DNA of 64,000 nucleotides from Oceanibium sediminis (GTDB lineage: Bacteria; Pseudomonadota; Alphaproteobacteria; Rhodobacterales; Rhodobacteraceae): contig NZ_QGNX01000004.1 of the NCBI RefSeq assembly GCF_003265325.1, positions 186,001 through 250,000 on the forward strand, in the 5' to 3' direction. This document shows, piece after piece, positions 28,613 through 37,563 of this stretch. The first letter of the stretch is position 1, and each line of letters starts with the position of its first letter. The notes beneath the pieces are model-generated. The model was not told the origin of the DNA. It did not search any database and saw only the letters and a program-made list of their open reading frames with translations. The position numbers and the translations under genes were made by a program.

Positions 28613-30078
28613 AGCGATGCCCAGCGGCGGAGCAGCTCCAGCTCCTGGACCCGCGCCCGGCCCATCCAGCTGCGCGCGCCGCGCGGGGTTTCCGCGGCCC
28701 CTGCCCTGGCGCGCGCATCCAGGTCCGCCGAGAAGATGGCGAAGGCGAAGCGCTTGCCGTTGATCCCGGTCAGGTAGCCGCTGAGGCCGCGCGTGAAGTT
28801 CAGCGTGCCGGTTTTCGCGCTGACGATACACTCGTCCCAGGCGGTTTCGCGCCGCGCCTTGTCGCGCAGCGGATAGGCTTTCATCAGCTCCGGCAGGGGG
28901 CCGCTGGCGGCGATGTCGAGGACCTGCACCATCTCGTCAGCGCAGATCCGCGTCTGGTCGCTCAGACCCGAGTGGTTGACGAAGGTCGCGCGCGACAAGG
29001 CGTAGTCGCGCCGCAGCCAATCGGTCATCGAGCGCGCCGAGGCTGCAAGGCTGTCCGCCGGCAGCGCCAGCGCCTGGCTTGCGCGCAGGCCGGCCACTTC
29101 GGCCGTGAGGTTGGTGGAATACTTCAGCATCGCCCGCAACATCGGCTTCAGCGCGGCACTTTCCGTGCTGGCGACGGGGGTCAGGCCGCGCGGCGCCACG
29201 GCGATCGATTCAAACGGCGGCAGGCGAAGGGAGTGGCCTTCGGCGACGGTGCGAAACACCTCGGCGGCGTAATTGCGCGGCGCGCGCACCGGCAGCCACC
29301 GCGCCCCGCCCTTGCCGAGCGCGCGGCGGCTGACGGACCACAGGTCGCGCCCGTCCGCACTGGCGTAGTCGAAGACCGGCGCGCCGCGATCCTCGATCCG
29401 CATCTCGACGCTCTGCACGACCGGGTCGTGATGCGCGGTGCGCGCGCTCAGCCGGGTGGAGAAGTCCCCGCCGTTCGGCTTCCATTCGAAATGCACCCGG
29501 TTGAAATTGAGGTTCAGCCCCGAGATCGCGGGATTGTAGCCGACGTAGCTCGGCTGGCTCGGATCGATGCTGGGCGCGTAGGGCAAGGCGCTGGCAACCA
29601 CGTAGGCGCGGCCGTTCACGCCCGTGATCCCGGCCGCGCGCGTCTGCTCGGCCAGCGAGGCCAGCCCGTCGGTGTCCAGTTGCGGATCGCCCCCGCCGAT
29701 CAGGTACAGATCGCCCTGCACCCGCCCGTCGACGACCGGGCCGCTGATCGCGACGGCGGTGCGGAACACATATTCCGGGCCAAGGGCGCTGAGCGCGTAA
29801 AGCGCTGTCACCGCCTTTGTGACCGAGGCCGGGGGCAAGGCCGCGTCGGGGCGGTACTGCTCGACAGCCCTGCCGGTTTCCAGGTCGCGCAGGGCAAAGC
29901 CCGTCACTTGCGACAGGCCGCTTTCGGACAGGATCTGCTCGGGTCCCGGGGGCGTGCCGGGGGCACGCAGCCCGGTGGGGCGCAACCTGGGGCGCGGCGC
30001 GGCCGCGATACGGGCCTCCGCCGCCAGCGGCAGGCTGGCGGCTATTCCGGCAAGCAGGTTTCGGCGTGTCAGGGACAT
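28597..30078 (-). CDS. dacB: D-alanyl-D-alanine carboxypeptidase/endopeptidase (PBP4, S13 family)
   Basis: The 493-residue periplasmic enzyme has the penicilloyl-serine set Ser85-x2-Lys88 (SVTK), YSTN as the SxN motif, and KTG (KTGTLNFTRGLSGYL). The N-terminus carries a twin-arginine-like signal (LTRRNLLAGIAASLPLAAEA), suggesting Tat export, which is unusual for this family. It trims or cleaves peptidoglycan cross-links. Confidence 0.93.
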   Translation of the reverse strand: MSLTRRNLLAGIAASLPLAAEARIAAAPRPRLRPTGLRAPGTPPGPEQILSESGLSQVTGFALRDLETGRAVEQYRPDAALPPASVTKAVTALYALSALGPEYVFRTAVAISGPVVDGRVQGDLYLIGGGDPQLDTDGLASLAEQTRAAGITGVNGRAYVVASALPYAPSIDPSQPSYVGYNPAISGLNLNFNRVHFEWKPNGGDFSTRLSARTAHHDPVVQSVEMRIEDRGAPVFDYASADGRDLWSVSRRALGKGGARWLPVRAPRNYAAEVFRTVAEGHSLRLPPFESIAVAPRGLTPVASTESAALKPMLRAMLKYSTNLTAEVAGLRASQALALPADSLAASARSMTDWLRRDYALSRATFVNHSGLSDQTRICADEMVQVLDIAASGPLPELMKAYPLRDKARRETAWDECIVSAKTGTLNFTRGLSGYLTGINGKRFAFAIFSADLDARARAGAAETPRGARSWMGRARVQELELLRRWASLYGAA

Positions 30079-30147
30079 GTTTCGGTCCTACCTTGGCTGT
30101 CCGGAAAACTATCATGATCCGGCATCGCTGCCACCTCAAACGCGTAT

Positions 30148-30747
30148 TTACCGGATCCAGACGCCATTTTCGCGCAGCTCTGTTGAAGATGTGTCAATCA
30201 TCGGACCGCTCATCAGGGTCCAGGCGGGGGCGGCATGGCGGGCAAGCCCCCGCGCTCTATCACAGGGCAGCCGGTAGTTTGCAAACATCCGCGCCGCGGG
30301 CGACAGGCCGGCGCGTATCTGCTCACCGGGGCGGGCCAGCACGCCGACGGGGATGCTGCGCATGATGTCCTGCCACTGCTCCCAGCGGTGGAAGGTGACA
30401 AGGTTGTCCGCCCCCATAAGCCAAACGAAGCGCACGCCGGTGTAGCGCGCGCGGACGGCGCGAAGCGTGTCCGCGGTGTAGCGCGTGCCGAGCCGCGCCT
30501 CCATGTCGGTGACGCGGATGCGCGGGTGGTCCACCAGTGCGCGGGCCGCGGACATCCGCCGCGCCAGGGCGGCGGGCGCATCCGCCTTCAGCGGGTTGCC
30601 GGGCGAGACGAGCCACCACACCTGGTCAAGGCGGAAGCGGCGCAGCGCGCGGTGCGAGATATGCACGTGCCCGAGGTGCGGCGGATCGAAGGAACCGCCG
30701 AGCAGGCCGATCGTCTGCCCGGGAAAGGCCAGAGGAAACCCGTGCAT
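30148..30747 (-). CDS. nadD: Nicotinate-nucleotide adenylyltransferase
   Basis: The 199-residue enzyme makes deamido-NAD from nicotinate mononucleotide and ATP. The nucleotidyltransferase motif [18 protein letters not shown] (about 14-31), [11 protein letters not shown], the [15 protein letters not shown] block and the terminal STELRENG (ISxTxxR-like) are all present. The start at 30747 has GAAGGGA at proper spacing. Confidence 0.95.
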   Translation of the reverse strand: MHGFPLAFPGQTIGLLGGSFDPPHLGHVHISHRALRRFRLDQVWWLVSPGNPLKADAPAALARRMSAARALVDHPRIRVTDMEARLGTRYTADTLRAVRARYTGVRFVWLMGADNLVTFHRWEQWQDIMRSIPVGVLARPGEQIRAGLSPAARMFANYRLPCDRARGLARHAAPAWTLMSGPMIDTSSTELRENGVWIR

Positions 30748-30906
30748 GTGGTTGCGTCCCTTCGTCTTTTGCCGCACCCGGCTTGGCCCGGCTGGTGCAG
30801 TTGTCCTTTCCCACCGGGGTCATGTCAATGCCGGCCCCCGCCGATGGGGCGGGGTTCTGCGATGCCGCTTGCATTGCCCGGCCAATCTGCGGCCAAATCG
30901 GGAATC

Positions 30907-31833
30907 ATGCGACGGCTTTCGATCATATACCTCCTGCTCCTCGCCGGGGTTGCCGCCTGTGGTGGCGGCCCCCTCGGGGACCCGAAACCCATGGCGGAAG
31001 CGATGCTTGCGGGCAAGACCGTGCGCGGTGCGGGGGGCACGGAACTGGTGCTGGACCGCTGGCCGAGCCGGGGCGCGACGCGGGCGGTGATTCTGGCAGT
31101 GCACGGCTATGGCGATACCGGCCCGCTGACCTATGCACGCGCGGCCGAGGCCTGGGCCGCGCGCGGGATCAGCGTCTATACCTACGACCAGCGCGGTTTC
31201 GGGCGCAACGACAGCCATGGCCGCTGGCCCGGCGCGCAAACGCTGAGCGCGGACCTGGTCGCGATCAGCCGCGCGGTGCGCGCGCGCCATCCGGGCAAAC
31301 CGCTGATCGTGGTCGGGCATTCCATGGGCGGGGGCATCGCGCTTTCCGCCGCCGCCGAGGGGCTGGAGGCGGACCGCCTGGTGCTGGCCGGCCCCGCCAT
31401 CGCCGGCGGGCCGGAGGTGAACCCCGGCCTGCGCCTTGGCGGCTGGCTGCTGGTGCTGGCCGCGCCGGACATGCGCTTTACCGGCGAAGGGCTGGTGGAG
31501 ATCAACCCCACGGACAACCACGCCGAACTGGAACGCGCCTGGGATGACGCGCACAAGATCGCCGCCCCCTCGCCGCGCGAACTCTGGGGGCTGCTGCGGG
31601 TACTCGACCGGGCCTATGACGCTGCTCCGAAGGTCACGACGCCGACGCTGGTGCTGATCGGGCGCAACGACCAGGTGGTGGACCCCAACGGCGTGATCCG
31701 CGCCGCCCGCCGCGTTCCCGGGCGCATCGGCACCAAGGCCTATCCAGACGGCTGGCACTGGCTGTTCCGCGACACCGGCGCGCCGGAAGTCTGGGACGAT
31801 ATCGCGGATTTCGCCCTCTCCCGCCTGCCCTGA
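30907..31833 (+). CDS. Lipoprotein alpha/beta hydrolase (monoacylglycerol lipase / lysophospholipase type)
   Basis: The 308-residue protein has a lipoprotein signal peptide (lipobox VAAC, Cys18). The hydrolase core has AVHGYGDTGPL (oxyanion region), the nucleophile GHSMGGG (Ser139), and late Asp and His near DQVVDPNG and DGWHWLF. This matches the monoglyceride lipase / lysophospholipase L2 class. Anchoring to a membrane suggests action on envelope or external lipids. Confidence 0.85.
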   Translation: MRRLSIIYLLLLAGVAACGGGPLGDPKPMAEAMLAGKTVRGAGGTELVLDRWPSRGATRAVILAVHGYGDTGPLTYARAAEAWAARGISVYTYDQRGFGRNDSHGRWPGAQTLSADLVAISRAVRARHPGKPLIVVGHSMGGGIALSAAAEGLEADRLVLAGPAIAGGPEVNPGLRLGGWLLVLAAPDMRFTGEGLVEINPTDNHAELERAWDDAHKIAAPSPRELWGLLRVLDRAYDAAPKVTTPTLVLIGRNDQVVDPNGVIRAARRVPGRIGTKAYPDGWHWLFRDTGAPEVWDDIADFALSRLP

Positions 31834-31931
31834 GGGGCGGGCGCGCTGATCGGGGCGAGCATTGCGTAAGCCCGCCGGGCGGTCTACATCAGCGCAAAGC
31901 GCAGACATGCAGCACGACAGGAGCCGCAGCA

Positions 31932-33599
31932 ATGGCGAAATATCAGTACGTCTATCACATGGACGGCGTATCCAAGACCTACCCCGGCGGGAAAAAATGT
32001 TTTGAAAACATTCGACTGTCCTTTCTTCCGGGTGTGAAGATCGGCGTTGTCGGCGTCAACGGCGCGGGGAAATCCACGCTGATGCGCATCATGGCCGGCC
32101 AGGACAAGGATTTCACCGGCGAAGCCTGGGCCGCCGAGGGCGCGAAAGTGGGCTACCTGCCGCAGGAGCCGAAGCTCGACGATTCCCGCACCGTGCGCGA
32201 GAACGTGATGGACGGCGTCGCCGCCAAGAAGAAGCTTGTCGACGATTTCAACGAGATCGCCATGAAGATCGCCGAGGATTACTCGGACGAGCTGATGGAG
32301 AAGATGACCGAACTCCAGGACCAGATCGACGCGCAGAACCTGTGGGACCTGGACGCCCAGATCGACATCGCCATGGAAGCCCTGCGCTGCCCCCCTGATG
32401 ACTCTATGCCCGCGACCCTCTCGGGCGGCGAACGGCGCCGCGTGGCGCTGTGCAAGCTGCTTCTCGAAGCGCCCGAAATGTTGCTGCTGGACGAACCGAC
32501 CAACCACCTGGATGCGGAAACCATCGCCTGGCTGCAAAAGCACCTGATCGAGTACAAGGGCACGATCCTGATCGTCACCCACGACCGCTATTTCCTGGAC
32601 GACATCACCGGCTGGATCCTGGAACTGGATCGCGGCCGGGGCATCCCCTACGAAGGGAACTATTCCGCCTGGCTGGAACAGAAGGCCAAGCGCCTGTCCC
32701 AGGAAGCGCGTGAGGACAAGACCCGCCAGAAGACGTTGGAGCGCGAGCTTGAGTGGATTCGCCAGGGCGCGAAGGCGCGCCAAGCCAAGCAGAAGGCGCG
32801 GATCAACGCCTATAACGACCTGGCCAACCAGTCCGAACGCGAGAAAGTGGGCCGCGCGCAGATCGTGATCCCCAACGGCCCGCGCCTCGGCGGCAAGGTC
32901 ATCGAGGTGGAGAACCTGAAGAAGGGCTTCGGCGACAAGCTGCTGATCGACGGGCTGAGCTTCTCGCTGCCCCCCGGCGGTATCGTGGGCGTGATCGGGC
33001 CGAACGGCGCGGGGAAATCCACGCTGTTCCGGATGCTGACCGGGCAGGAACAGCCCGACGACGGCACGGTGGAATTCGGCGACACGGTGAAGCTGTCCTA
33101 CGTCGATCAGTCCCGCGACGCGCTGGATGGCGACAAGACCGTGTGGGAGGAAATCTCGGATGGGCTGGACATCATCAAGCTCGGCGATGCCGAAATGAAC
33201 TCAAGGGCTTACGTCGGCGCGTTCAACTTCAAGGGCGGCGATCAGCAAAAGAAGATCGGCCTGCTGTCGGGCGGGGAACGCAACCGCGTGCACATGGCCA
33301 AGCTGCTGCGTGAGGGCGGCAACGTCCTGCTGCTGGATGAGCCGACCAATGACCTGGACGTCGAAACCCTGCGTGCGCTGGAAGACGCCCTGGCCGACTT
33401 CGCCGGCTGCGCGGTGATCATCAGCCACGACCGTTTCTTCCTGGACCGCCTGTGTACGCACATCCTGGCCTTCGAGGGCGAGGCAAAAGTGGAATGGTTC
33501 GAGGGCAACTTCGAGGATTACGAAGCCGACAAGATCCGGCGTTTGGGTCCGGATGCGGTGGAGCCGAAGCGGATCAAGTACAAGAAGTTTGCGAGATAA
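31932..33599 (+). CDS. ettA: Energy-dependent translational throttle protein EttA (ABC-F)
   Basis: The 555-residue ABC-F ATPase has two nucleotide-binding domains (Walker A GVNGAGKST near 42 and GPNGAGKST near 357; signature LSGGERRR and LSGGERNR). The linker is Arg/Lys-rich, and the opening YQYVYHMDGVSKTYPGGKKCFENI is diagnostic of EttA. It binds the ribosomal E site and gates the first elongation step according to ATP/ADP. Two strong hairpins follow the stop. Confidence 0.96.
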   Translation: MAKYQYVYHMDGVSKTYPGGKKCFENIRLSFLPGVKIGVVGVNGAGKSTLMRIMAGQDKDFTGEAWAAEGAKVGYLPQEPKLDDSRTVRENVMDGVAAKKKLVDDFNEIAMKIAEDYSDELMEKMTELQDQIDAQNLWDLDAQIDIAMEALRCPPDDSMPATLSGGERRRVALCKLLLEAPEMLLLDEPTNHLDAETIAWLQKHLIEYKGTILIVTHDRYFLDDITGWILELDRGRGIPYEGNYSAWLEQKAKRLSQEAREDKTRQKTLERELEWIRQGAKARQAKQKARINAYNDLANQSEREKVGRAQIVIPNGPRLGGKVIEVENLKKGFGDKLLIDGLSFSLPPGGIVGVIGPNGAGKSTLFRMLTGQEQPDDGTVEFGDTVKLSYVDQSRDALDGDKTVWEEISDGLDIIKLGDAEMNSRAYVGAFNFKGGDQQKKIGLLSGGERNRVHMAKLLREGGNVLLLDEPTNDLDVETLRALEDALADFAGCAVIISHDRFFLDRLCTHILAFEGEAKVEWFEGNFEDYEADKIRRLGPDAVEPKRIKYKKFAR

Positions 33600-33604
33600 G
33601 GAGA

Positions 33605-33659
33605 TCGCCGAGACATCGGCGAACTTCCCCGGTCTTGTTTTCAGACACACAAGACCGGG
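33605..33659 (+). terminator. Tandem hairpins after ettA
   Basis: TCGCCGA (33605-33611) and TCGGCGA (33616-33622) form a 7-bp stem with a 4-nt loop. CCCGGTCTTG (33628-33637) and CAAGACCGGG (33650-33659) form a perfect 10-bp stem with a 12-nt loop. The pair probably ends the ettA transcript, although no long T-run follows. Confidence 0.55.
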
Positions 33660-33732
33660 CACAGGCACCGTATCTACGCTTGCTGACTTCTTAACGGATA
33701 CACGCGCAGCACGGTCAATTCAGGAACCGGAT

Positions 33733-33753
33733 GGTGGGCAATAGTTGCCCACC
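33733..33753. repeat. REP-like palindrome GGTGGGCAA-TAG-TTGCCCACC
   Basis: A perfect 9-bp inverted repeat with a 3-nt loop, followed by CTACG. Sequences of the type GTGGGCAA...TTGCCCACCCTAC are common dispersed elements in many proteobacterial genomes. It sits between convergent ettA and the DUF2938 gene. Confidence 0.6.
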
Positions 33754-33768
33754 CTACGCCGCCAGCCT

Positions 33769-34245
33769 TTAGCCCAGCAGCAAAGCGGTCCCCCACAGAC
33801 CCAGCCCAAAGACCGAGTGTGCCAGCAGGCCCATGGCGCGGACCTTCCACGGCGCGGGCGTCCGTGACGCCGCCCAGCCTAGACCCATGCCGGGTTGCAG
33901 CAGGAACCAGCCCGCCGCGATCGTCACCAGCGCGAAAATCCAGGCGGGCAGAAAGCTCGGCGACGCCAGCCAGTCCGGGCCTGCCAGCAGCGCGAAGACG
34001 ACGCCATAGATCACCCCGACCGCGTAGTGAAAGGCCCAGCCAAGCGCCAGCTCACCCGGGGCGGAGGGCACCGCGCCGATATCCGCGTGGAACAGCCGCC
34101 CCTGCCCCGCCTGCCCGACCCAGCGGCCCACCGCCGCCCAATTCGGCAGCTTTTGACCAGCCAGCCGGTTCAGCAGCAACGCCCAGAGGTCCATTGCCAG
34201 AGTCGCCCCCAGCCCCATTGCCACGCCAGCCGTCACAAGTTCCAT
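33769..34245 (-). CDS. DUF2938-family membrane protein
   Basis: The 158-residue integral membrane protein has about four transmembrane helices (TAGVAMGLGATLAMDLWALLL, AFHYAVGVIYGVVFALLAG, PAWIFALVTIAAGWFLLQPG, LLAHSVFGLGLWGTALLL). The QPGMGLGWAASRTP motif is characteristic of DUF2938. Function unknown. Confidence 0.8.
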   Translation of the reverse strand: MELVTAGVAMGLGATLAMDLWALLLNRLAGQKLPNWAAVGRWVGQAGQGRLFHADIGAVPSAPGELALGWAFHYAVGVIYGVVFALLAGPDWLASPSFLPAWIFALVTIAAGWFLLQPGMGLGWAASRTPAPWKVRAMGLLAHSVFGLGLWGTALLLG

Positions 34246-34429
34246 CGCCCGCTTTCCCTTCTGCCATGTTGATGATCTGTCTAGCAGAGCAGTGCCGGTG
34301 GATCCATCCTGCGCCAGGCCAAAGCCGCCGACACTCTCACGATGCCGCAGAGCCTTCGGTGCCTATCGTCACAGGAAAGCGGCATTTCAAACTATATTTG
34401 CAACAGCTCTCAAAACCTTCAATGAATGC

Positions 34430-34459
34430 TTGCATTGCATAAGAAAAGCCCCCATATGA
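34430..34459 (+). promoter_or_regulatory. Possible promoter of the cold-shock gene
   Basis: TTGCAT (34430-34435) and ATATGA (34454-34459) are separated by 18 bp in an A+T-richer part of the 333-bp gap 34246-34578. Transcription from here would give a leader of roughly 110 nt, as expected for cold-shock mRNAs. I see no gene in the rest of the gap. Confidence 0.35.
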
Positions 34460-34578
34460 ATCTCGCTAGTTACCACTATCGACCCTGTCTCCTTTACGGC
34501 CTCGGTCTCGATCTTGCTCTGACTGACGCTATTGCTGCCGCATGTCGCGGACAGCGCACTAAACTAGGAGATAACACG

Positions 34579-34788
34579 ATGGCCACTGGCACCGTGAAAT
34601 GGTTCAACACCACCAAAGGCTTCGGCTTCATTCAGCCCGATGAGGGCGGCAAAGACGTGTTCGTGCACATCTCTGCTGTTGAGCGCGCCGGCCTGACCGG
34701 TCTTGCCGACAACCAGAAGGTCCAGTTCGACATGGAATCCGGCCGCGATGGCCGCCAGTCGGCTGCAAACCTGTCGCTGATGGATTGA
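34579..34788 (+). CDS. Cold-shock protein (single CSD)
   Basis: The 69-residue CspA-family protein reads [21 protein letters not shown], then [18 protein letters not shown]. The KGFGFI and VFVHI nucleic-acid-binding motifs are intact. It probably acts as an RNA chaperone. AGGAG precedes the ATG. A strong intrinsic terminator 37 bp after the stop makes it a single-gene transcript. Confidence 0.96.
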   Translation: MATGTVKWFNTTKGFGFIQPDEGGKDVFVHISAVERAGLTGLADNQKVQFDMESGRDGRQSAANLSLMD

Positions 34789-34824
34789 TTTCGCCGGGCC
34801 TCTGGCCCACGGCGCATCATTCGG

Positions 34825-34857
34825 GGTCCGGTCTGTTCACCAGACCGGGCCTTTTTT
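34825..34857 (+). terminator. Rho-independent terminator of the cold-shock gene
   Basis: GGTCCGGTCTG (34825-34835) pairs with CAGACCGGGCC (34841-34851), 11 bp with one G-U pair and a 5-nt loop. Six T (34852-34857) follow directly. This is the clearest intrinsic terminator in the window. Confidence 0.92.
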
Positions 34858-34920
34858 GCATTTCCCGCCGCGCGCGACCATCACACTTAGCACCGGGTGC
34901 GGCCCTGATATCGCTTGAGC

Positions 34921-35427
34921 ATGCAAACACCCGACGTTCCCGATTTCCTGCACTCTGCCGGCGTCTATCGCGCCATGGGGCAGAACCCAGCCCTTCTGCG
35001 CGCCTGGGCCCCGCTGCGCGCCCATGTGGTCACGCAGAACGCCCTTGGCGCCTATCGCCTGGAAATCGTCATCCTGCGCGCGGCGCATGCCCAAGATTCC
35101 AGCTATGAATGGGCGCACCATGTCGTGCGCGGCCGCCAGGCCGGGCTGGACGATGCCCTGATCGCGGCGCTCAAGGGTCCCCTCACTGGCCTGGAGGGAG
35201 AGGCGGCGCTGCTGGCCGAGACGGTGGATGCGCTGAGCGGGACCACCATGCTGCCCCCATCCCTGCGCGACCGCCTGATCGCACATCTGGGGGAGGTCGC
35301 GACGCTGGACCTGATCGCGACCGTGGGCTTTTACAGCACCCTCGCCTTCATCCTGAAAACCTTCGACGTCGCCCTGGACGCGGAGATCGTGGAAGCACTG
35401 GACGCCGCCCCCCTTACGGAGGATTGA
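34921..35427 (+). CDS. Carboxymuconolactone decarboxylase (CMD)-family protein
   Basis: The 168-residue helical protein has the CMD core LGAYRLEIVILRAAHAQDSSYEWAHHVVRGRQAGLDDALIAAL. The Cys-x2-Cys pair of AhpD-type peroxidases is absent, so a decarboxylase-like or non-redox role is more likely. Substrate unknown. ATG 34921 gives the usual length. It starts 63 bp after the cold-shock terminator. Confidence 0.8.
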   Translation: MQTPDVPDFLHSAGVYRAMGQNPALLRAWAPLRAHVVTQNALGAYRLEIVILRAAHAQDSSYEWAHHVVRGRQAGLDDALIAALKGPLTGLEGEAALLAETVDALSGTTMLPPSLRDRLIAHLGEVATLDLIATVGFYSTLAFILKTFDVALDAEIVEALDAAPLTED

Positions 35428-35741
35428 GGCCGGTCACGCTCCACAATCATCCCGGGTCGATCTGCGCGCAGGTGGCACGGGCCGACAAGGGCGTGGATGA
35501 CACCGGGCGCACCGTGGACATCATGGCCAGCGCCGGGCAGTTCGAGCCGTGGTGTATCGCCCTTACCTCCACTACCGTCGCGCCGGCGCTGGTGCATCAT
35601 GCAACGGTTGTCACCGACACCACGCGAATCGTCGCCCATATGGACCCGCGTTCGACGGCCCTGCGCTGCCCCCGGCGGACGGGACGGGCGCCTTCGATAG
35701 GGGCACGAAGGCCGGTCTTTGACAGCGACGCGCAGCCTCGC
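35428..35741. other. 314-bp gene-free stretch
   Basis: Between the convergent CMD and TetR genes I see no convincing gene, repeat or hairpin. A plus-strand frame stays open through part of it (around 35470-35700) without a recognisable start or family. It could be a decayed remnant but cannot be supported. Confidence 0.4.
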
Positions 35742-36371
35742 TCAGGCGGGGGTCTTGCGCAGCCCGGCCAGCATCACGTCGAGATGCGCCTTGCAGTATG
35801 CGTCCAGGTCCAGCGGACGTGCATGCTCGAACGTCAGACGCCAGATGGCGGCGGCGATGGCGGGGCCGATGACGACCAGTTGCGCATCGAGGATCGGCCC
35901 GCCGCGGAACTCGCCCCGCGCCACGCCGCGCTCCAGCAGGGACAGCAATATGCGCTCGGCGACGCTGACCACCTCTTCGTAGTAGAAGTCGATGATCTCG
36001 GGGAAGCGCGCGCCCTCGGCCACGAGGATTCGCAGGATCGCGCGCGCGTCGCCCTCGACCATTTCGGCGTAGAGTTCGCGGATCACCGCCTCGATCAGCG
36101 CCTCGGTCGGCCCCTCGAAACCGGCGGCGAGACTTTCGAGCCCGGCGATGGAGGGCAGGACCTGCGCGCGCACTGCTTCCTTGAACAGCGCTTCCTTGCT
36201 GTCGAAGTACAGATAGAGCGTGCCCTTAACGACACCGGCGCGCCGGGCGATGTCGTCAAGCCGTGCCGCGGCGAAGCCTTTTTCGGCGAACTCCGCCATG
36301 CCCGCGGCAACGATTTCGCCCGGCCGCGCCGCCTTGCGACGGCGGCGGATGTGTGTGGTCTGCTCTGCCAT
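35742..36371 (-). CDS. TetR-family transcriptional regulator
   Basis: The 209-residue protein has the N-terminal TetR helix-turn-helix (IVAAGMAEFAEKGFAAARLDDIARRAGVVKGTLYLYFDSKEALF, about 20-64) and a helical ligand domain (residues 70-209, C-terminal TetR_C type). ATG 36371 is chosen because GGAGGAG precedes it; the upstream ATG 36392 has no ribosome site. Its target is not evident; pyrC upstream is a housekeeping gene. Confidence 0.88.
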   Translation of the reverse strand: MAEQTTHIRRRRKAARPGEIVAAGMAEFAEKGFAAARLDDIARRAGVVKGTLYLYFDSKEALFKEAVRAQVLPSIAGLESLAAGFEGPTEALIEAVIRELYAEMVEGDARAILRILVAEGARFPEIIDFYYEEVVSVAERILLSLLERGVARGEFRGGPILDAQLVVIGPAIAAAIWRLTFEHARPLDLDAYCKAHLDVMLAGLRKTPA

Positions 36372-36422
36372 GCGCTCCTCCGCCTTCACCATAGGCGCGG
36401 ACCGGGGGGCGGGATCAAGCGG

Positions 36423-37466
36423 TCAGTCGCGGATCACCCGCCAGTGCAGCGGGAAACCGGGGTCGAAAACGGTGACGGGGCCATCACCCGTTTCCAGCGA
36501 CTTGGGCTGCTCAAGCGGTGCGCCCTTTTCCAGCGTCAGCGTTTCGCTGGCGACGGGAAGGCCGTAGAAATCCGCGCCGAAGCGGCTGACGAACCCTTCG
36601 AGCTTGTCGAGCGCGCCTGCCCCTTCGAACACCTCCGCCAGGCAGGACAGCGTGTTGGGGGCGGTGAAACAGCCCGCGCAGCCGCACCCGCTTTCCTTGG
36701 CAGCGTCCACGTGGGGCGCGCTGTCGGTCCCCGAGAAGTAGCGCGGATCGCCCGAGGTGGCGGCGGCCAGCAGCGCCTTGCGGTGCTCTTCACGCTTGGC
36801 GACGGGCAGGCAGTAGTAATGCGGGCGGATGCCCCCGGCCAGGATGTGGTTGCGGTTGATGATCAGGTGATGGGTCGTGATCGTCCCGGCGAGGCCCTGC
36901 TCCACGCTGGCGATATAGTCGATGCCGTTGCTGGTGGTGACGTGCTCCATGACCACCTTCAGCCCCGGCGTGCGGCGGCGAATGGGGTCGAGCACGCGGT
37001 CGATGAACACCGCCTCGCGGTCGAAGATGTCGATCTCGGCATCCGTCACCTCGCCATGCACGCAGAGCGGCAGGCCGATCTCGGCCATGCGCTCCAGCAC
37101 GCCTTGCACCTTGGCGAAGTCGCGGACGCCGGAGGCGGAGTTGGTCGTCGCCCCCGCCGGGTAGAGTTTCAGCGCATGGATCAGGCCGGACTCCGCTGCG
37201 GCGGCGACGTCGTCGGGGTCGGTGGTTTCGGTGAGGTAGAGCGTCATCAGCGGCTCGAACGGGTTGCCGTCCGGCAGCGCGTCGAGGATACGCGCGCGGT
37301 ACTCGGCGGCCTCAGCGCCGGTGACCACGGGGGGCACCAGGTTCGGCATGATGATCGCGCGCCCGAAATGCGCCGCCGTGGCCGGGGTCACCGCCTTCAG
37401 CATCGCGCCGTCGCGCAGGTGCAGGTGCATGTCGTCGGGAAGCGGGATCGTCAGGCGGTCTGTCAT
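36423..37466 (-). CDS. pyrC: Dihydroorotase (class II, PyrC type)
   Basis: The 347-residue zinc amidohydrolase cyclises carbamoyl-aspartate to dihydroorotate in pyrimidine synthesis. It has the metal motif DMHLHLRDG, the carboxylated Lys in [63 protein letters not shown] and GTDSAPH. It is about the length of E. coli PyrC. Confidence 0.96.
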   Translation of the reverse strand: MTDRLTIPLPDDMHLHLRDGAMLKAVTPATAAHFGRAIIMPNLVPPVVTGAEAAEYRARILDALPDGNPFEPLMTLYLTETTDPDDVAAAAESGLIHALKLYPAGATTNSASGVRDFAKVQGVLERMAEIGLPLCVHGEVTDAEIDIFDREAVFIDRVLDPIRRRTPGLKVVMEHVTTSNGIDYIASVEQGLAGTITTHHLIINRNHILAGGIRPHYYCLPVAKREEHRKALLAAATSGDPRYFSGTDSAPHVDAAKESGCGCAGCFTAPNTLSCLAEVFEGAGALDKLEGFVSRFGADFYGLPVASETLTLEKGAPLEQPKSLETGDGPVTVFDPGFPLHWRVIRD

Positions 37467-37563
37467 GCGGGGTCCTCGGGGCTGGTCCGATGCGCCGGGG
37501 CGGCGGGATCGGGGTGTCGCGGTTGTCGCCACCTCCTGACATGCGGGGGGCGTCCCGCGCAAG

